Below, piece after piece: positions 1 through 9,700 of a stretch of DNA of 64,000 nucleotides. How positions within the stretch are numbered: the stretch's first letter is position 1; each line of letters begins with the position of its first letter. The notes under the pieces were generated by a model. It saw nothing but the letters and a program-made list of their open reading frames with translations. It searched no databases and was not told where the DNA came from. The position numbers and the translations under genes were made by a program. The stretch is from Paenibacillus sp. MAHUQ-63. GTDB lineage: Bacteria; Bacillota; Bacilli; Paenibacillales; NBRC-103111. Location: assembly GCF_028765165.1 (NCBI RefSeq), contig NZ_JARADB010000003.1, positions 913,210 through 977,209 on the forward strand. The letters are read 5' to 3'.

Positions 1-1214
1 ACCGGTGCGGCTTGGTTGTTCAGCGTCTTGTCACCGAGTTGGCTGTAACTGTTGTTCCCCCATGCCCAGAGCATGCCCTCTTGGTCGATCGCGAAGGTGA
101 AATTAGAGCCTGCCCCGATTCCGGCAATTTCGGGCAGATCACTGACATGGCTAGGGAATACGCGGTTCCACGTTTTCCCGTCATATCCGGTTCCTACGCC
201 CAGCTGCCCGGAGGTATTGTTCCCCCACGTATAGACACTGCCATCATCCTTTAAAGCAATGGCGTGCGAGCTTCCAGCCGTTATTTGAGCGACGTGATCC
301 AACCCGGTGATCAGAACGGGAAACTTATGAATATCCTGCGTATTGGTCGTAATCGCGCTATACATAGTGGCTGGATCCGAATCGATCAGTCCCCAAGTTA
401 ATAAGGTGCCGTCGTCCTTAAGCGCTAAGGAGAAGTCGAATCCGGCGGCGATCTGGGTAATATGCCAGTTGGAGTTCGTAGCCATTATGGGCGTATTCAA
501 ACGGTTCTGGTCATAGCCATAGCCAAGCTCGCCGAAGAAATTATCGCCCCAAGCCCATACAATGCCGTCCTGGTCAAGCGCCAAGGTGTGGTAAGCACCG
601 CTCGCCACCGCTTTAACCGATACGATGTTTCCCGTTACTTGGACAGGCTTATTCGTGCTATTATTCGTACCGTCGCCTAATTGGCCGTACGTATTGTCTC
701 CCCAACTCCAAGCGGTGCCATCGTCTTTAATTGCAACAGAGTGGAAATTGCCTGCAGAAATCGCAGTGACATGGGTCAGACCAGACACCTGAACAGGCGT
801 TGACCGGTCGATCGTCGAGCCATCGCCCAACTGGCCGAATGTGTTCTCCCCCCAGGACCAGACGGTGCCGTCCGATTTGAGCGCTAAGGAGTGAGACGAA
901 CCAACCGCAATGGCGGTAATACCGGACAACCCGCTTACGGGTGTCGCTTGATTGCGGTTACTCAGGCCGGATCCCAGTTTACCGCGCAGATTATTTCCCC
1001 ATGTCCAGACCGTACCGTCTTTCTTCAAAATAACCGTGAAACCTTTGCCGCCCCGTATTTCCTGTATCGAAGCAGGCTTCAACCCGGACGTTCCGGCCAT
1101 CGGCGTGTTCGTTTCCCCGAAAGCTTTCCCGGGAAATACCGAGAAAGCTGTAAAGGAACTAAAAAGCAAAAAACCTAGGAGCCAGAAAATAACGTTACGT
1201 TGCACTGTTTTCAT
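1..1214 (-). CDS. Secreted RCC1-repeat protein, 3' part missing (left edge)
   Basis: Reading leftwards from an ATG at 1214, with an AAGGAG site just before it, the frame stays open to the window edge (404 codons seen). A hydrophobic signal peptide (WLLGFLLFSSFTAFSVFPG) is followed by at least six RCC1-type repeats of about 50 residues, with recurring 'GxxHSLALKxDGTVWxWGxNxxGQLG' cores. RCC1 repeats build a seven-bladed beta-propeller; in Paenibacillus secreted versions are common surface proteins, often with SLH or Ig-like domains further on, which would lie outside this window. No enzymatic role can be assigned. It starts 69 bp after the RND permease stop on the same strand and could be read through from it, because I see only a weak hairpin between them. 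Confidence 0.85.
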   Translation of the reverse strand, partial: MKTVQRNVIFWLLGFLLFSSFTAFSVFPGKAFGETNTPMAGTSGLKPASIQEIRGGKGFTVILKKDGTVWTWGNNLRGKLGSGLSNRNQATPVSGLSGITAIAVGSSHSLALKSDGTVWSWGENTFGQLGDGSTIDRSTPVQVSGLTHVTAISAGNFHSVAIKDDGTAWSWGDNTYGQLGDGTNNSTNKPVQVTGNIVSVKAVASGAYHTLALDQDGIVWAWGDNFFGELGYGYDQNRLNTPIMATNSNWHITQIAAGFDFSLALKDDGTLLTWGLIDSDPATMYSAITTNTQDIHKFPVLITGLDHVAQITAGSSHAIALKDDGSVYTWGNNTSGQLGVGTGYDGKTWNRVFPSHVSDLPEIAGIGAGSNFTFAIDQEGMLWAWGNNSYSQLGDKTLNNQAAP

Positions 1215-1283
1215 GTTCCTTCTCCTTAAAGCTTTTCCATGAGGAAAGCTATCTTCGTTAACACGTACTGAGGGTTCTAATCG

Positions 1284-4200
1284 CTATGAAGAAGATGGAC
1301 TGCCTAGCTCCTGGATAACGGCAGATTTGCGTTTAAATCTGCGCGTGATGCCATTTTTCCAGCTATCCAACAAAGTGTATACAACAGGAACCAAGACTAA
1401 GGTGATTAGTGTGGATAAGGTCAAACCAAAGGCTACAACGGTTGCCATCGAAGCCTGTGTCTCCGCTCCTTCCCCAAACCCGATAACGAGCGGCAGCATC
1501 GCAAGGACGGTAGTCGCTGTAGTCATCAGAATAGGCCGCAAGCGCACTTTCCCCGCTTCTATTAAAGCATCGAACAGCGGCATTCCTTTGGCACGCAATT
1601 GATTCGTATAATCAATTAACACGATGGCATTATTCACGACAATGCCCACGAGCATAATCATCCCGATGATGGAATTCATGTTAATCGTTCGATGTGTGAC
1701 CAGAAGCCCCAATATAGCGCCGATAAAAGTCGGCGGCAGAGCGAACATGATGATGAACGGGCCATATAAGGATTCAAATTGACTCGCCATAACCATATAA
1801 ACCAAGGCAACGGATAGAATAAGAACCAAGTACAGGCTCTTAAAGGAATCATTCTGGCTAGCCTGCTGGCCGCCCATCGTCACCTGATAGCCGTCAGGCG
1901 GTTGAATCGCATCAATCTTCTCCTTGACCAAGGCCGATACCTCACCGGCAGAAGCGCCGAATATGGACGCCTGCACCGTTGCCACACGGTTCTGATCTTG
2001 GCGGCGAATTTGCGCCGGACCTGTACCCGGTTCCACTTTGGCTATAAGGCTGACAGGCACAATCGTGCCGCTTGCCGTATTAATCGTCACATTGTTGAAG
2101 TTCTCGAGCTTGTTCGTAAAATCATTCGGATATTTCACCAGAACAGCAATTTGCGAACTGGCGGTTTTGAACTGTGTAGCCACGCTTCCCTGATAAGCCG
2201 TTCGCAAAGCCGTCATCACGTCTCTTAAGGAAACGCCGTAATGGGCTGCAGCATCACGATCAATCGTTAAGTTAAATTGGGGGATCGAACGGTCCAGCGT
2301 ATTTTGCACATTGCGTGTGCCTTCTACGGAAGTGATTTCCTGTGCGACGAGATCGCCAAGCTTCTGTAAGACCGCCAAATCCGGTCCGGATAAATTAACG
2401 GAAATATCACCGCCGCCAAAGTTGCCGCCACCGCCGAGACCCGGTAACCGGACACCCGACGGCACACTCACACCAATTTGCGCTCCCGCAAAGCCCGTTG
2501 TAAGCGTCCGAATTTGTTCCGCAACTTGATCGGTGCTCTTCGTCCTTTCACTGAGCGGTTTTAACCTGATTTGAATACTGCCCGTATTCGTTGCCGCTGA
2601 CTGAAAGGCTCCGCCGCCTGCCGACCCGACTGAAGTAAAGACGGTGTCAATTTCCGACACATCCTTCAATCTCGTCTCGAGCGTAGCAGCCACTTGATTC
2701 GTCACGGCAAAGTCCGTCCCCTGCGGGAGATTAATATTCAAATTGACTTGTCCTTGATCGGTCTTAGGCGTTAATTCACTGCCTACGAATCGAACCGAGT
2801 ACACGCTGGCAGCGAAGAGAAGCACAGTCAGGGAAATAATGACCCATCGATGAAGCAAGGACCACCGGAGCAGCCTGCTGTACACTTGGGTGATAAACTG
2901 CATCCCTCTGCCGAACAAAATGAAAGGATTGAAGGTTCTGCCGGCCGGCAGCTCTTCATCGACCTTGCGGCGCAAAATTTTGGCCGCTAGCATCGGCACC
3001 AAAGTGACGGCTGCAAACCATGCCGCGATATGAGAAAAACAAACCACAAGCGCCATCGGCCAGAAGAATTGTTTCACTAAGCCGCTGATGAACGCCGTCG
3101 GCGCAAAAACCGCTATCTGTGCCAACGCCGAAGCCATCACCGCCGTGCCCACCTCGGCCGTGCCCACTTTGGCCGCTTCCTCAGGAGACAAGCCTTCATG
3201 CCGTTTACGGAAAATACTTTCCAAGACAACGACCGCGAAGTCTACGAGTGAACCGAGACCAAGCGCCAGCCCGCCAAGTGTGATGGTATTAATCGTTTGA
3301 TGACCGAAGTACATCATACTGAATGTGCTTATGATTGAAATCGGGATCACGACGCCGATAATAATCGTCGCCCTTACGCTTCGCAGAAAGAAGAGCAAGA
3401 TGATGACCGAGAAAACGCCACCGAGCAAAGTATGCTCTACAACGGTACGTAAGGAATCTCGAATGAACTTGGCGGAGTCATTCAATACGGCGATATGTAC
3501 GCCTTCAGGAAGCTTGGCTTGAATATCCTGAAGCGACTTCTGGATGTTGCTGGACACGGACACCGTGTTACCGTCCGATTGCTTGAGTACAGAGAGGGAT
3601 ACGCTGGCTTCTCCGTCTTTACGCGCTTCTAGCGTAACATCTTGATAGGTATCTATAATTGTGCCGAGCTCGCTTAGCGCAATCGTTTGTCCGCGCCCCA
3701 GCTGCACTTGTACTTTGCCGATATCAGCCGTTGACTTAAATTCCCCGTCAATATGTAAGGGCACCAATTGGCTTCCTTTATTGACAAGTCCGGCATCGGT
3801 TGAAGAGTTATCATTCCCGAGCGCTGACACCAAGGTGCTGAAAGAGATATTGTATTGCTGCAGTCGGCTCGGCTCTACAAGGATTTGAATTTGTCTGACG
3901 CGCCCGCCGGTGACGCCAACCGATGCGACACCATCCGAACGCTGAACATCCGGACTCACAATATTGTCGGCTATATCACGCAGGGTGACCAGATCCGTCT
4001 TGCCATACAGGGCTAATGTCATGATCGGTGTGCTGTTCGGATCTACGCGTGAAACGACGGGGGCATCTGCATCCGATGGAAGCTGCCTTCGCACACGATC
4101 TAACTTGTCCCTCATGGTTAGGGTTGCCTGATCAATGTTCGTGCCGTAATTAAATTGCAAGGTCACGTTACCCGAGCCTGTTCGAGAGTTAGAGGATATG

Positions 4201-4436
4201 CTCGTTACGCCTGTAACGGTAGCCATCGCATTCTCAATCGGTTTGGTAATTTGCTGTTCGATCTGGCCTGGCGATGCACCGCTCCAAGAGACCGATACGG
4301 TTGCCGACGGCACTTCCAGATTCGGATATAGATCCACGGGTAAAAGCGGAATCGCAATCGAGCCCACGATCACGAGCGAGATCATGATCATCAAAATGGT
4401 GACCGGGCGATGAACGGAGAAATTAGCTAATTTCAC
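1284..4436 (-). CDS. RND-family efflux permease (AcrB/SwrC-like)
   Basis: 1,050 residues, the usual length of an HAE-1-type RND permease. The protein is expected in the cytoplasmic membrane with twelve helices and two large extracellular loops, exporting amphiphilic compounds using the proton gradient. Typical stretches are the N-terminal 'FSVHRPVTILMIMISLVIVG' helix, 'SWSGASPGQIEQQITKPIE', and the fourth-helix 'GLGSLVDFAVVVLESI', which has a single Asp where AcrB has two. The tenth helix has 'VVNNAIVLIDYTNQL' instead of the AcrB lysine, as I recall for the Gram-positive SwrC-like group. The start is a GTG overlapping the stop of the adaptor gene by four bases, behind GGGGG, so the two are translationally coupled. 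The substrate is unknown; SwrC of Bacillus handles surfactin-like lipopeptides. Confidence 0.92.
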   Translation of the reverse strand: MKLANFSVHRPVTILMIMISLVIVGSIAIPLLPVDLYPNLEVPSATVSVSWSGASPGQIEQQITKPIENAMATVTGVTSISSNSRTGSGNVTLQFNYGTNIDQATLTMRDKLDRVRRQLPSDADAPVVSRVDPNSTPIMTLALYGKTDLVTLRDIADNIVSPDVQRSDGVASVGVTGGRVRQIQILVEPSRLQQYNISFSTLVSALGNDNSSTDAGLVNKGSQLVPLHIDGEFKSTADIGKVQVQLGRGQTIALSELGTIIDTYQDVTLEARKDGEASVSLSVLKQSDGNTVSVSSNIQKSLQDIQAKLPEGVHIAVLNDSAKFIRDSLRTVVEHTLLGGVFSVIILLFFLRSVRATIIIGVVIPISIISTFSMMYFGHQTINTITLGGLALGLGSLVDFAVVVLESIFRKRHEGLSPEEAAKVGTAEVGTAVMASALAQIAVFAPTAFISGLVKQFFWPMALVVCFSHIAAWFAAVTLVPMLAAKILRRKVDEELPAGRTFNPFILFGRGMQFITQVYSRLLRWSLLHRWVIISLTVLLFAASVYSVRFVGSELTPKTDQGQVNLNINLPQGTDFAVTNQVAATLETRLKDVSEIDTVFTSVGSAGGGAFQSAATNTGSIQIRLKPLSERTKSTDQVAEQIRTLTTGFAGAQIGVSVPSGVRLPGLGGGGNFGGGDISVNLSGPDLAVLQKLGDLVAQEITSVEGTRNVQNTLDRSIPQFNLTIDRDAAAHYGVSLRDVMTALRTAYQGSVATQFKTASSQIAVLVKYPNDFTNKLENFNNVTINTASGTIVPVSLIAKVEPGTGPAQIRRQDQNRVATVQASIFGASAGEVSALVKEKIDAIQPPDGYQVTMGGQQASQNDSFKSLYLVLILSVALVYMVMASQFESLYGPFIIMFALPPTFIGAILGLLVTHRTINMNSIIGMIMLVGIVVNNAIVLIDYTNQLRAKGMPLFDALIEAGKVRLRPILMTTATTVLAMLPLVIGFGEGAETQASMATVVAFGLTLSTLITLVLVPVVYTLLDSWKNGITRRFKRKSAVIQELGSPSSS

Positions 4437-6460
4437 TGTCCAGCCCCCGCTTTCGGAGCAGCTGCATCAGCGCCAGCGCCATTGCCGCTTGGCTTGGCCC
4501 CTGACGGGTCCGCTCCCTTACCTTGGGTGCCTTGCCCATTTGGTCCTTGGCCGCCGCTTCTGCTTGGTCCTTGGGCTCCATTCTGGCCCTGACCTTGGCC
4601 CTGGCCATTCGGTCCGCCCTGCCCTTGGCCGCCGCTCCTGCCTTGACCTTGGCCTTGGCCTTGGCCTTGACTTTGACCTTGACCTTGGCCTTGACCGGCT
4701 TGGCCCTGTCCTTTGACTGCACCATTCCCTTGCCCGGGTTGCGTAATCTGCACCGGAACATTATCGGAGAGCAGCTCTTGCCCTTTCACCACAAGCTCGT
4801 CTCCGACCTTCAGACCGCTCGTAATTTCAAAGGACGAACTGGTCATCACACCGATTTTCACAAGCACCTTCGACGCTTTCCCGTCTTTCACGATGTATAC
4901 CGCGTTACCGCTTGGTTGACTGAGAACGGCATCTGCCGGCACAACAATGGATTGTTTTCCTTCGCTCTTGAGAGAAGATTCTGCAAACATGCCGGGTAAT
5001 ATTTCATGTTTATCATCTTTAATTTTAATGTCTACCAGAAAAGATTTGGAGGTTGCATCCATGGTGGGATGAACGGCATACACCGTTCCGTCAAACGATT
5101 TGTTCAAAGTAGGAATTTTCACCGACATGGGCAGGCCGGTTTTAATTTTACCGATGGAGGCTTCAGATACGTTGACGGTTGCCAATAACGGATCTACCGT
5201 AGCAATCGACATGACGGCAGCTTGTCCCGTATTCTGTCCGACAGGCACCATAATGGCACTGACGATCCCTGAAACCGGGCTCGTTAACACACCGTCTTGC
5301 AGCTGTTCGCTTAATATAGCCAACTTGGTTTGAGCTTGCTGAAGCTGGGCTGCGCTGACTTGCAAGGCATCCGTTGACTGGGCGGCTTTCAGCGACTGCT
5401 TGGATTGCTCAAGCGCAGCCTCCGCACTGTTCTTGGAAAGATCCTGCGCGGATTGTGTTTGCGCTAGTTGGGTACGGCTGAGATCCAGCTGAGCTGCAGC
5501 TGTCGCCTGCGTGTTAGCAAGTGTTAGAAGCGCTGAGTTTAGAGTCTCCTGAGCCACTTGCACGGATTGCGAGCTTTGTGCAGTCAACAACGCATTCTGC
5601 AGGTTCGTCAACGACTGCTGCGCCGACTGCGTATCTTTGTATTGCGCCTGCTGCGCCTGCTGCAGCGCAAGCTGGGCCGTTTGCAGCTTGGCGAATGCAC
5701 TGTCCACGTCCTTACCGGATTGAAGTGCTGTATTATAGGCTGCAACCGCTTGCTGAACGCTCAGTTGTGAAGAATCTATATTATTATTCTGTGTTGTTAA
5801 TAAGCTGTCCAATTGGGAGTTCAAGTTCGCCTGGGCGACAGTCACGGCCGTAGCCGCATCGGCTTGTGCCTTGCTGAAGCCTGCCTGCGCAGAAGAGACC
5901 CCTTGTTTGGCCGTTTCAATGGAGTTTTGCTGTGCTGTAATCGCATTGTTTAATTGCGTTTGCGCCAGAGCTACCGCATTCTTCTGGTCATTAATCGTTT
6001 TCTCATAAGCGGCTTGCTGAACGGCTAGCGTTTTCTGTGCCATAGCTAAGCTATTCGCTTGATCATTCACAACTTTGTTGTACTGCACTTGACTCAAAGC
6101 AAGTTCGCTCTTGGTCTGCTCGACGGATTGCTGCAGCGAAGTTGTATCAATGTGCGCTAAAGCTTGTCCAACCTCCACTTTATCCCCGATGTTAACATCA
6201 AGAGAAGTAATGCGGCCATTCACTTTGGAAGAAAGATTCGTCGTGAATGTTGGCGTGATCGAGCCCGTAAATATTTGCCCGCCACCGATGTCCGACAATT
6301 TAACAACTTGTGTTTCTACTGTCATCTGGCGTGTTCCCGATCTGCCGTTAGCCCCTGGTTTAGCGGTGCTTGCCGGCGTGCTGCAGCCCGCTATGGTGAC
6401 GGTTATCGCGGTAACGACTGCGATGATTGTGGTACTCTTGAGTGAACTGTACTTCCTCAT
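4433..6460 (-). CDS. RND periplasmic-adaptor-type lipoprotein (HlyD/MFP family) with Gly/Gln-rich tail
   Basis: 675 residues. A lipoprotein signal with lipobox IAGC (Cys26) predicts anchoring on the outer face of the membrane. Biotinyl-lipoyl half motifs flank a very long Gln/Ala-rich coiled-coil region (about residues 110-385), followed by the beta-barrel and membrane-proximal domains ('SPVSGIVSAIMVPVGQNTG', 'GLKVGDELVVKGQELL'). The last roughly 100 residues (575-675) are low-complexity Gly/Gln repeats with Pro/Ser/Ala, unusual for this family. It is the first gene of a two-gene operon with the RND permease. The start ATG lies ten bases after GGAGG. It most likely bridges the permease and the cell wall; the tail could contact peptidoglycan or polymers, which is inference. 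Confidence 0.9.
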   Translation of the reverse strand: MRKYSSLKSTTIIAVVTAITVTIAGCSTPASTAKPGANGRSGTRQMTVETQVVKLSDIGGGQIFTGSITPTFTTNLSSKVNGRITSLDVNIGDKVEVGQALAHIDTTSLQQSVEQTKSELALSQVQYNKVVNDQANSLAMAQKTLAVQQAAYEKTINDQKNAVALAQTQLNNAITAQQNSIETAKQGVSSAQAGFSKAQADAATAVTVAQANLNSQLDSLLTTQNNNIDSSQLSVQQAVAAYNTALQSGKDVDSAFAKLQTAQLALQQAQQAQYKDTQSAQQSLTNLQNALLTAQSSQSVQVAQETLNSALLTLANTQATAAAQLDLSRTQLAQTQSAQDLSKNSAEAALEQSKQSLKAAQSTDALQVSAAQLQQAQTKLAILSEQLQDGVLTSPVSGIVSAIMVPVGQNTGQAAVMSIATVDPLLATVNVSEASIGKIKTGLPMSVKIPTLNKSFDGTVYAVHPTMDATSKSFLVDIKIKDDKHEILPGMFAESSLKSEGKQSIVVPADAVLSQPSGNAVYIVKDGKASKVLVKIGVMTSSSFEITSGLKVGDELVVKGQELLSDNVPVQITQPGQGNGAVKGQGQAGQGQGQGQSQGQGQGQGQGRSGGQGQGGPNGQGQGQGQNGAQGPSRSGGQGPNGQGTQGKGADPSGAKPSGNGAGADAAAPKAGAGQ
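4590..4712. repeat. CCTTGG/TTGGCC-type hexameric microsatellite in adaptor gene
   Basis: The region encoding the Gly/Gln tail consists of imperfect hexamers of the CTTGGC / CTTGAC type. Because the unit is six bases, gain or loss of units changes tail length without breaking the frame. Confidence 0.7.
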
Positions 6461-6562
6461 GGGATGGAAACCTCCGTCTGCTTCATTTCATTTGGGCAAA
6501 TACTCTCTCTCACCATATTTGACATTGATGATAGAAGTGTGATCGAAATGTGAAAAATATGT

Positions 6563-6590
6563 AAAAACCAGGACAATCACCTGGTTTTTT
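6563..6590. terminator. Bidirectional intrinsic terminator
   Basis: Stem ACCAGG/CCTGGT with a seven-base loop, flanked by an A-run on one side and a T-run on the other, so it can work on either strand. It lies between the large surface-protein gene and the efflux operon, both on the minus strand. Confidence 0.75.
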
Positions 6591-6703
6591 AGGCCAATGG
6601 GCCTGGTAAAAACAAATAATAATCCAGTATATGTAATATTCGTCGAACAATATAGGTTATTTTATCGACAATTTATTCGGTTATCTCCCCTTGAGGACAT
6701 GCG

Positions 6704-6742
6704 AAAAGCCCATGAGCTTATAAAGGCTCATGGGCTTTTTTT
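6704..6742. terminator. Terminator of the large SLH protein gene
   Basis: A ten-base perfect stem GCCCATGAGC/GCTCATGGGC lies six bases after the stop at 6748 on the minus strand, followed by TTTT on that strand. The plus strand has a longer T-run, so it is usable in both directions. Confidence 0.8.
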
Positions 6743-6747
6743 ATTCA

Positions 6748-9700
6748 TTAATGATTAGGTACCACATACACGCTGCCATCCGACAACACTTGCACGGTGC
6801 CCGAGGCCGATTCAATTTCACGCAGAGCCCAATGCTCCAGCGGTACATCCGGCCAGCTTGGAACTTTTACGTCCGCTGTCGGTCGTTTGAACATCCGGTT
6901 CAACACCGTCACCGCTTCCGCACGATTCAGCTTATGATCCGGCAGGAAGGTGCCGTCGGCATAGCCTTGCAAAATGCCTGCTTGCGAGGCTTGCCTGATC
7001 GCTTCGAAAGCCCAATGCTTCTGCGTGTCGCTGTACTCGACAGCTACAGAGCCGCCAGCCGCGTCCGCCGGAAGCAGCCTTGCAGCAATGCTGGCTATCT
7101 CGGCGCGGGTAATCGCGTCATCCGGACGGAATCCGGCGTCATCGCCAAGCATCAAGCCTGAGCGCTGCATGTTCGCAATGGCTTCTTCCGCCCAATGCCC
7201 TTTGGCAACATCCGGATAGCCGGCAGGCTGTGCCGATACGGATGCGCTATTGGCTTTGACCGCGCCGATACGATTCAGAATCGTTGCCAGCTCCGCACGT
7301 GTAATTGCTTGTGCTGGCTTGAACGTCCCGTCCGGGTACCCGGATAAGTAAGGTGCAAGCGAGCCTGCTCCATGGGTCTGGATAATGGTAAAGGTACTGA
7401 ACTTATTGATTTCAATAGCGATACCGACTGGTTTGCCTTCCGCATCATAACGGATCTCTCCGTGCGTTAGCACCTTTTCGCCGTCGCTATGTTCGATGTA
7501 TACAGCCAGCTCGTCTAGAATTTGTTTGGCCGCTGCTGCATTCTCCGGCAGGCTTAAGTTATTCAACGGGAACACGATTTCCGTTTGGTAACCCGTGTAG
7601 TTGGTTTCAATCTTAAGCGGCTGGCCGATCACGGAGACCGTATGGCCGCCAGCAGCTTTGAGCACAAGCTCGGCCGATTGAACACGCGTTGTCACTTCGC
7701 TGCGTTCGGCATCCGCACGAACGGGAACAATTCGGAAGTAAGCGTCTTTCCCGTCTTGGCCCATCTGCCGGAGGGAAGCTGCCGGTATCGCGATCTGCGC
7801 ATCGGGCAGCATCACCTGCAGCGACATGCCCCCATCGGAAAGCATGCTTATCGATTTAGCATCCAAGCTCACAATCCGCTCGTCTGCAGGATCGTCAGCC
7901 AAGTCGGTTACATAGATGCGAGCCACATGATCTTTGTTCTGCGCAGCTTTCTCCAGGATCGTCTGTGCAGACGCAGAATCAACTTTCACCGTATCCAGGG
8001 ATTTGCCGTCCGCCGATACGGTCCGTACGATGGACGTTTCGAAAGTCCAGCCGCCTGTGCCTCCTGCAATCGTCGTTTGGCGAATAGCAGGACCTGTACT
8101 GGATTCTTCGATACGGGTTACATCGATGGAATACGTCTGTGAGGACATAAGGTCAGCGGATTCCACGCTCACGATAATCGTATTTTTTCCGATCCCGACC
8201 GCTGGTGAGAAGGTGCCGCCGCCTTTTTGCGTTACATTCTGTACCGTTACAGTTGCTTGCGGATCATTGGTCATTACCGTTATTTGGACATTCGCATTCT
8301 CCGTTGTTGAAATCGTTCCATATTTAAGCTTGTAAGGCGTAAAGGCACTATCCAAGAGCGTGTTTACCTGTAAGCTTGCCAATAAAGGCGGATTCTTCGG
8401 CAATGATTGCTTGCGCAGCACAGTAACCGTGTACGAGCGTGCAGTACCGTCTTGAGCTGTTACTTCAATAGCAAAGGTTTGTTCATCCTTCGTGAACGGC
8501 AGCGATGCGATCGAGCCGCCTGTTACGGGTTGGCCATTGATACTTACTGCAGCGCCTGAACCATCCGGAATCGGAAGAAGCTTGAACGTTCCCGTAGCAT
8601 GAGGTACTAACACCTCGTAATGGCTCACTGCCGCGTTAAAATCAGCTAACAGCTCTGCCCCTTCTGTGGCAAGCCCCAAACTTTGCAGCAGCGCATTGCC
8701 GTTAAGCTCCCGGAATACGGATACTTGATATTGTCTGGTTGCCGATCCGTCCGGAGACGTAACCGCAACTGGGATAAGATTCTCGCCAACTTGCAGTTGG
8801 ATCGATTGAGACGCTTGTCCGCTCTGAACGGCTTGACCCTTCACTTGAATGCCGGATCCTGCCGTCCAAGCACCGGGCGTCAGGGTTACGCTGTCCACGC
8901 TGTTGTCAACATAGACGGCATAGCTTTCTTCCGTTCCTGTGAAGGCTTGGGCCGGAAGCTCATCTCCCGCTTGCGAAGCCGTCGCGTTATGAAGCTTCAA
9001 TGTACGCAATAAGGCATCGTTGGAGCCTGTGCCATCGAGTTTCAGCGAGTAGAATTTATCTCCTGCGCTCTCGGAATGAACTTTGATGGACACTGTCTTC
9101 CCTGCAGCAGGTACGGCGATATCGACATAACCGCTATCAGGAACCGATTTCCCATCGATCGTTACTTCAGAAGCAACGGCCATCGGTACTGCATATACGC
9201 GGACATGATCCGAATAAGCCAAAGCTTCATAAGACATTGTGCCGAATTGATAAGGAGCATACATCTCAGCGTTTCCTGTCGTCAATGCGGCAAGGTCGCT
9301 AGGGGTTGCCGGAATCGCACCTGGCACACCTCGCAAGACTTCAAAGCCATACTCCGTTCGGTTGCCAGTCCGGTCCGTTGCCGTCATCGAGAACGGTACC
9401 CGGTCCGTCGTTGCTTCCCAATTCAATGGCGCGTAGTAATGGAAATTTCCTCTGTCATCCAATGGGACCGTAATCCCGTTAACGACAAGCTGAGCTCCCG
9501 CGTCTGTTTGACCGGTTATATACAACCTGCTGTCCTCAATAACCAAGCCATTGAGCGAAATCGGTTTGCCTTGCGCATCGTTCCCTCCGGAGGCGATCAA
9601 CATCGGTCCGGTGCGGTCGATAAACAACTTGCGGTAGGCCGTACTGCGGTCCCCGCGCTCATTGACTGCTTCAATCAGCAGGTTATATTCCCGCTCTTTC

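Noticed and set aside
1229..1252. Hairpin as terminator of the RND permease gene
   Set aside because: Stem is bulged and followed by TTTAAGG rather than a T-run; it also overlaps the ribosome site of the RCC1 gene.
4489..4999. Leu-rich plus-strand ORFs that look like membrane proteins
   Set aside because: They arise from reading the Gly/Gln repeat of the adaptor gene backwards; periodic ALTLALAL is an artefact of the hexamers.
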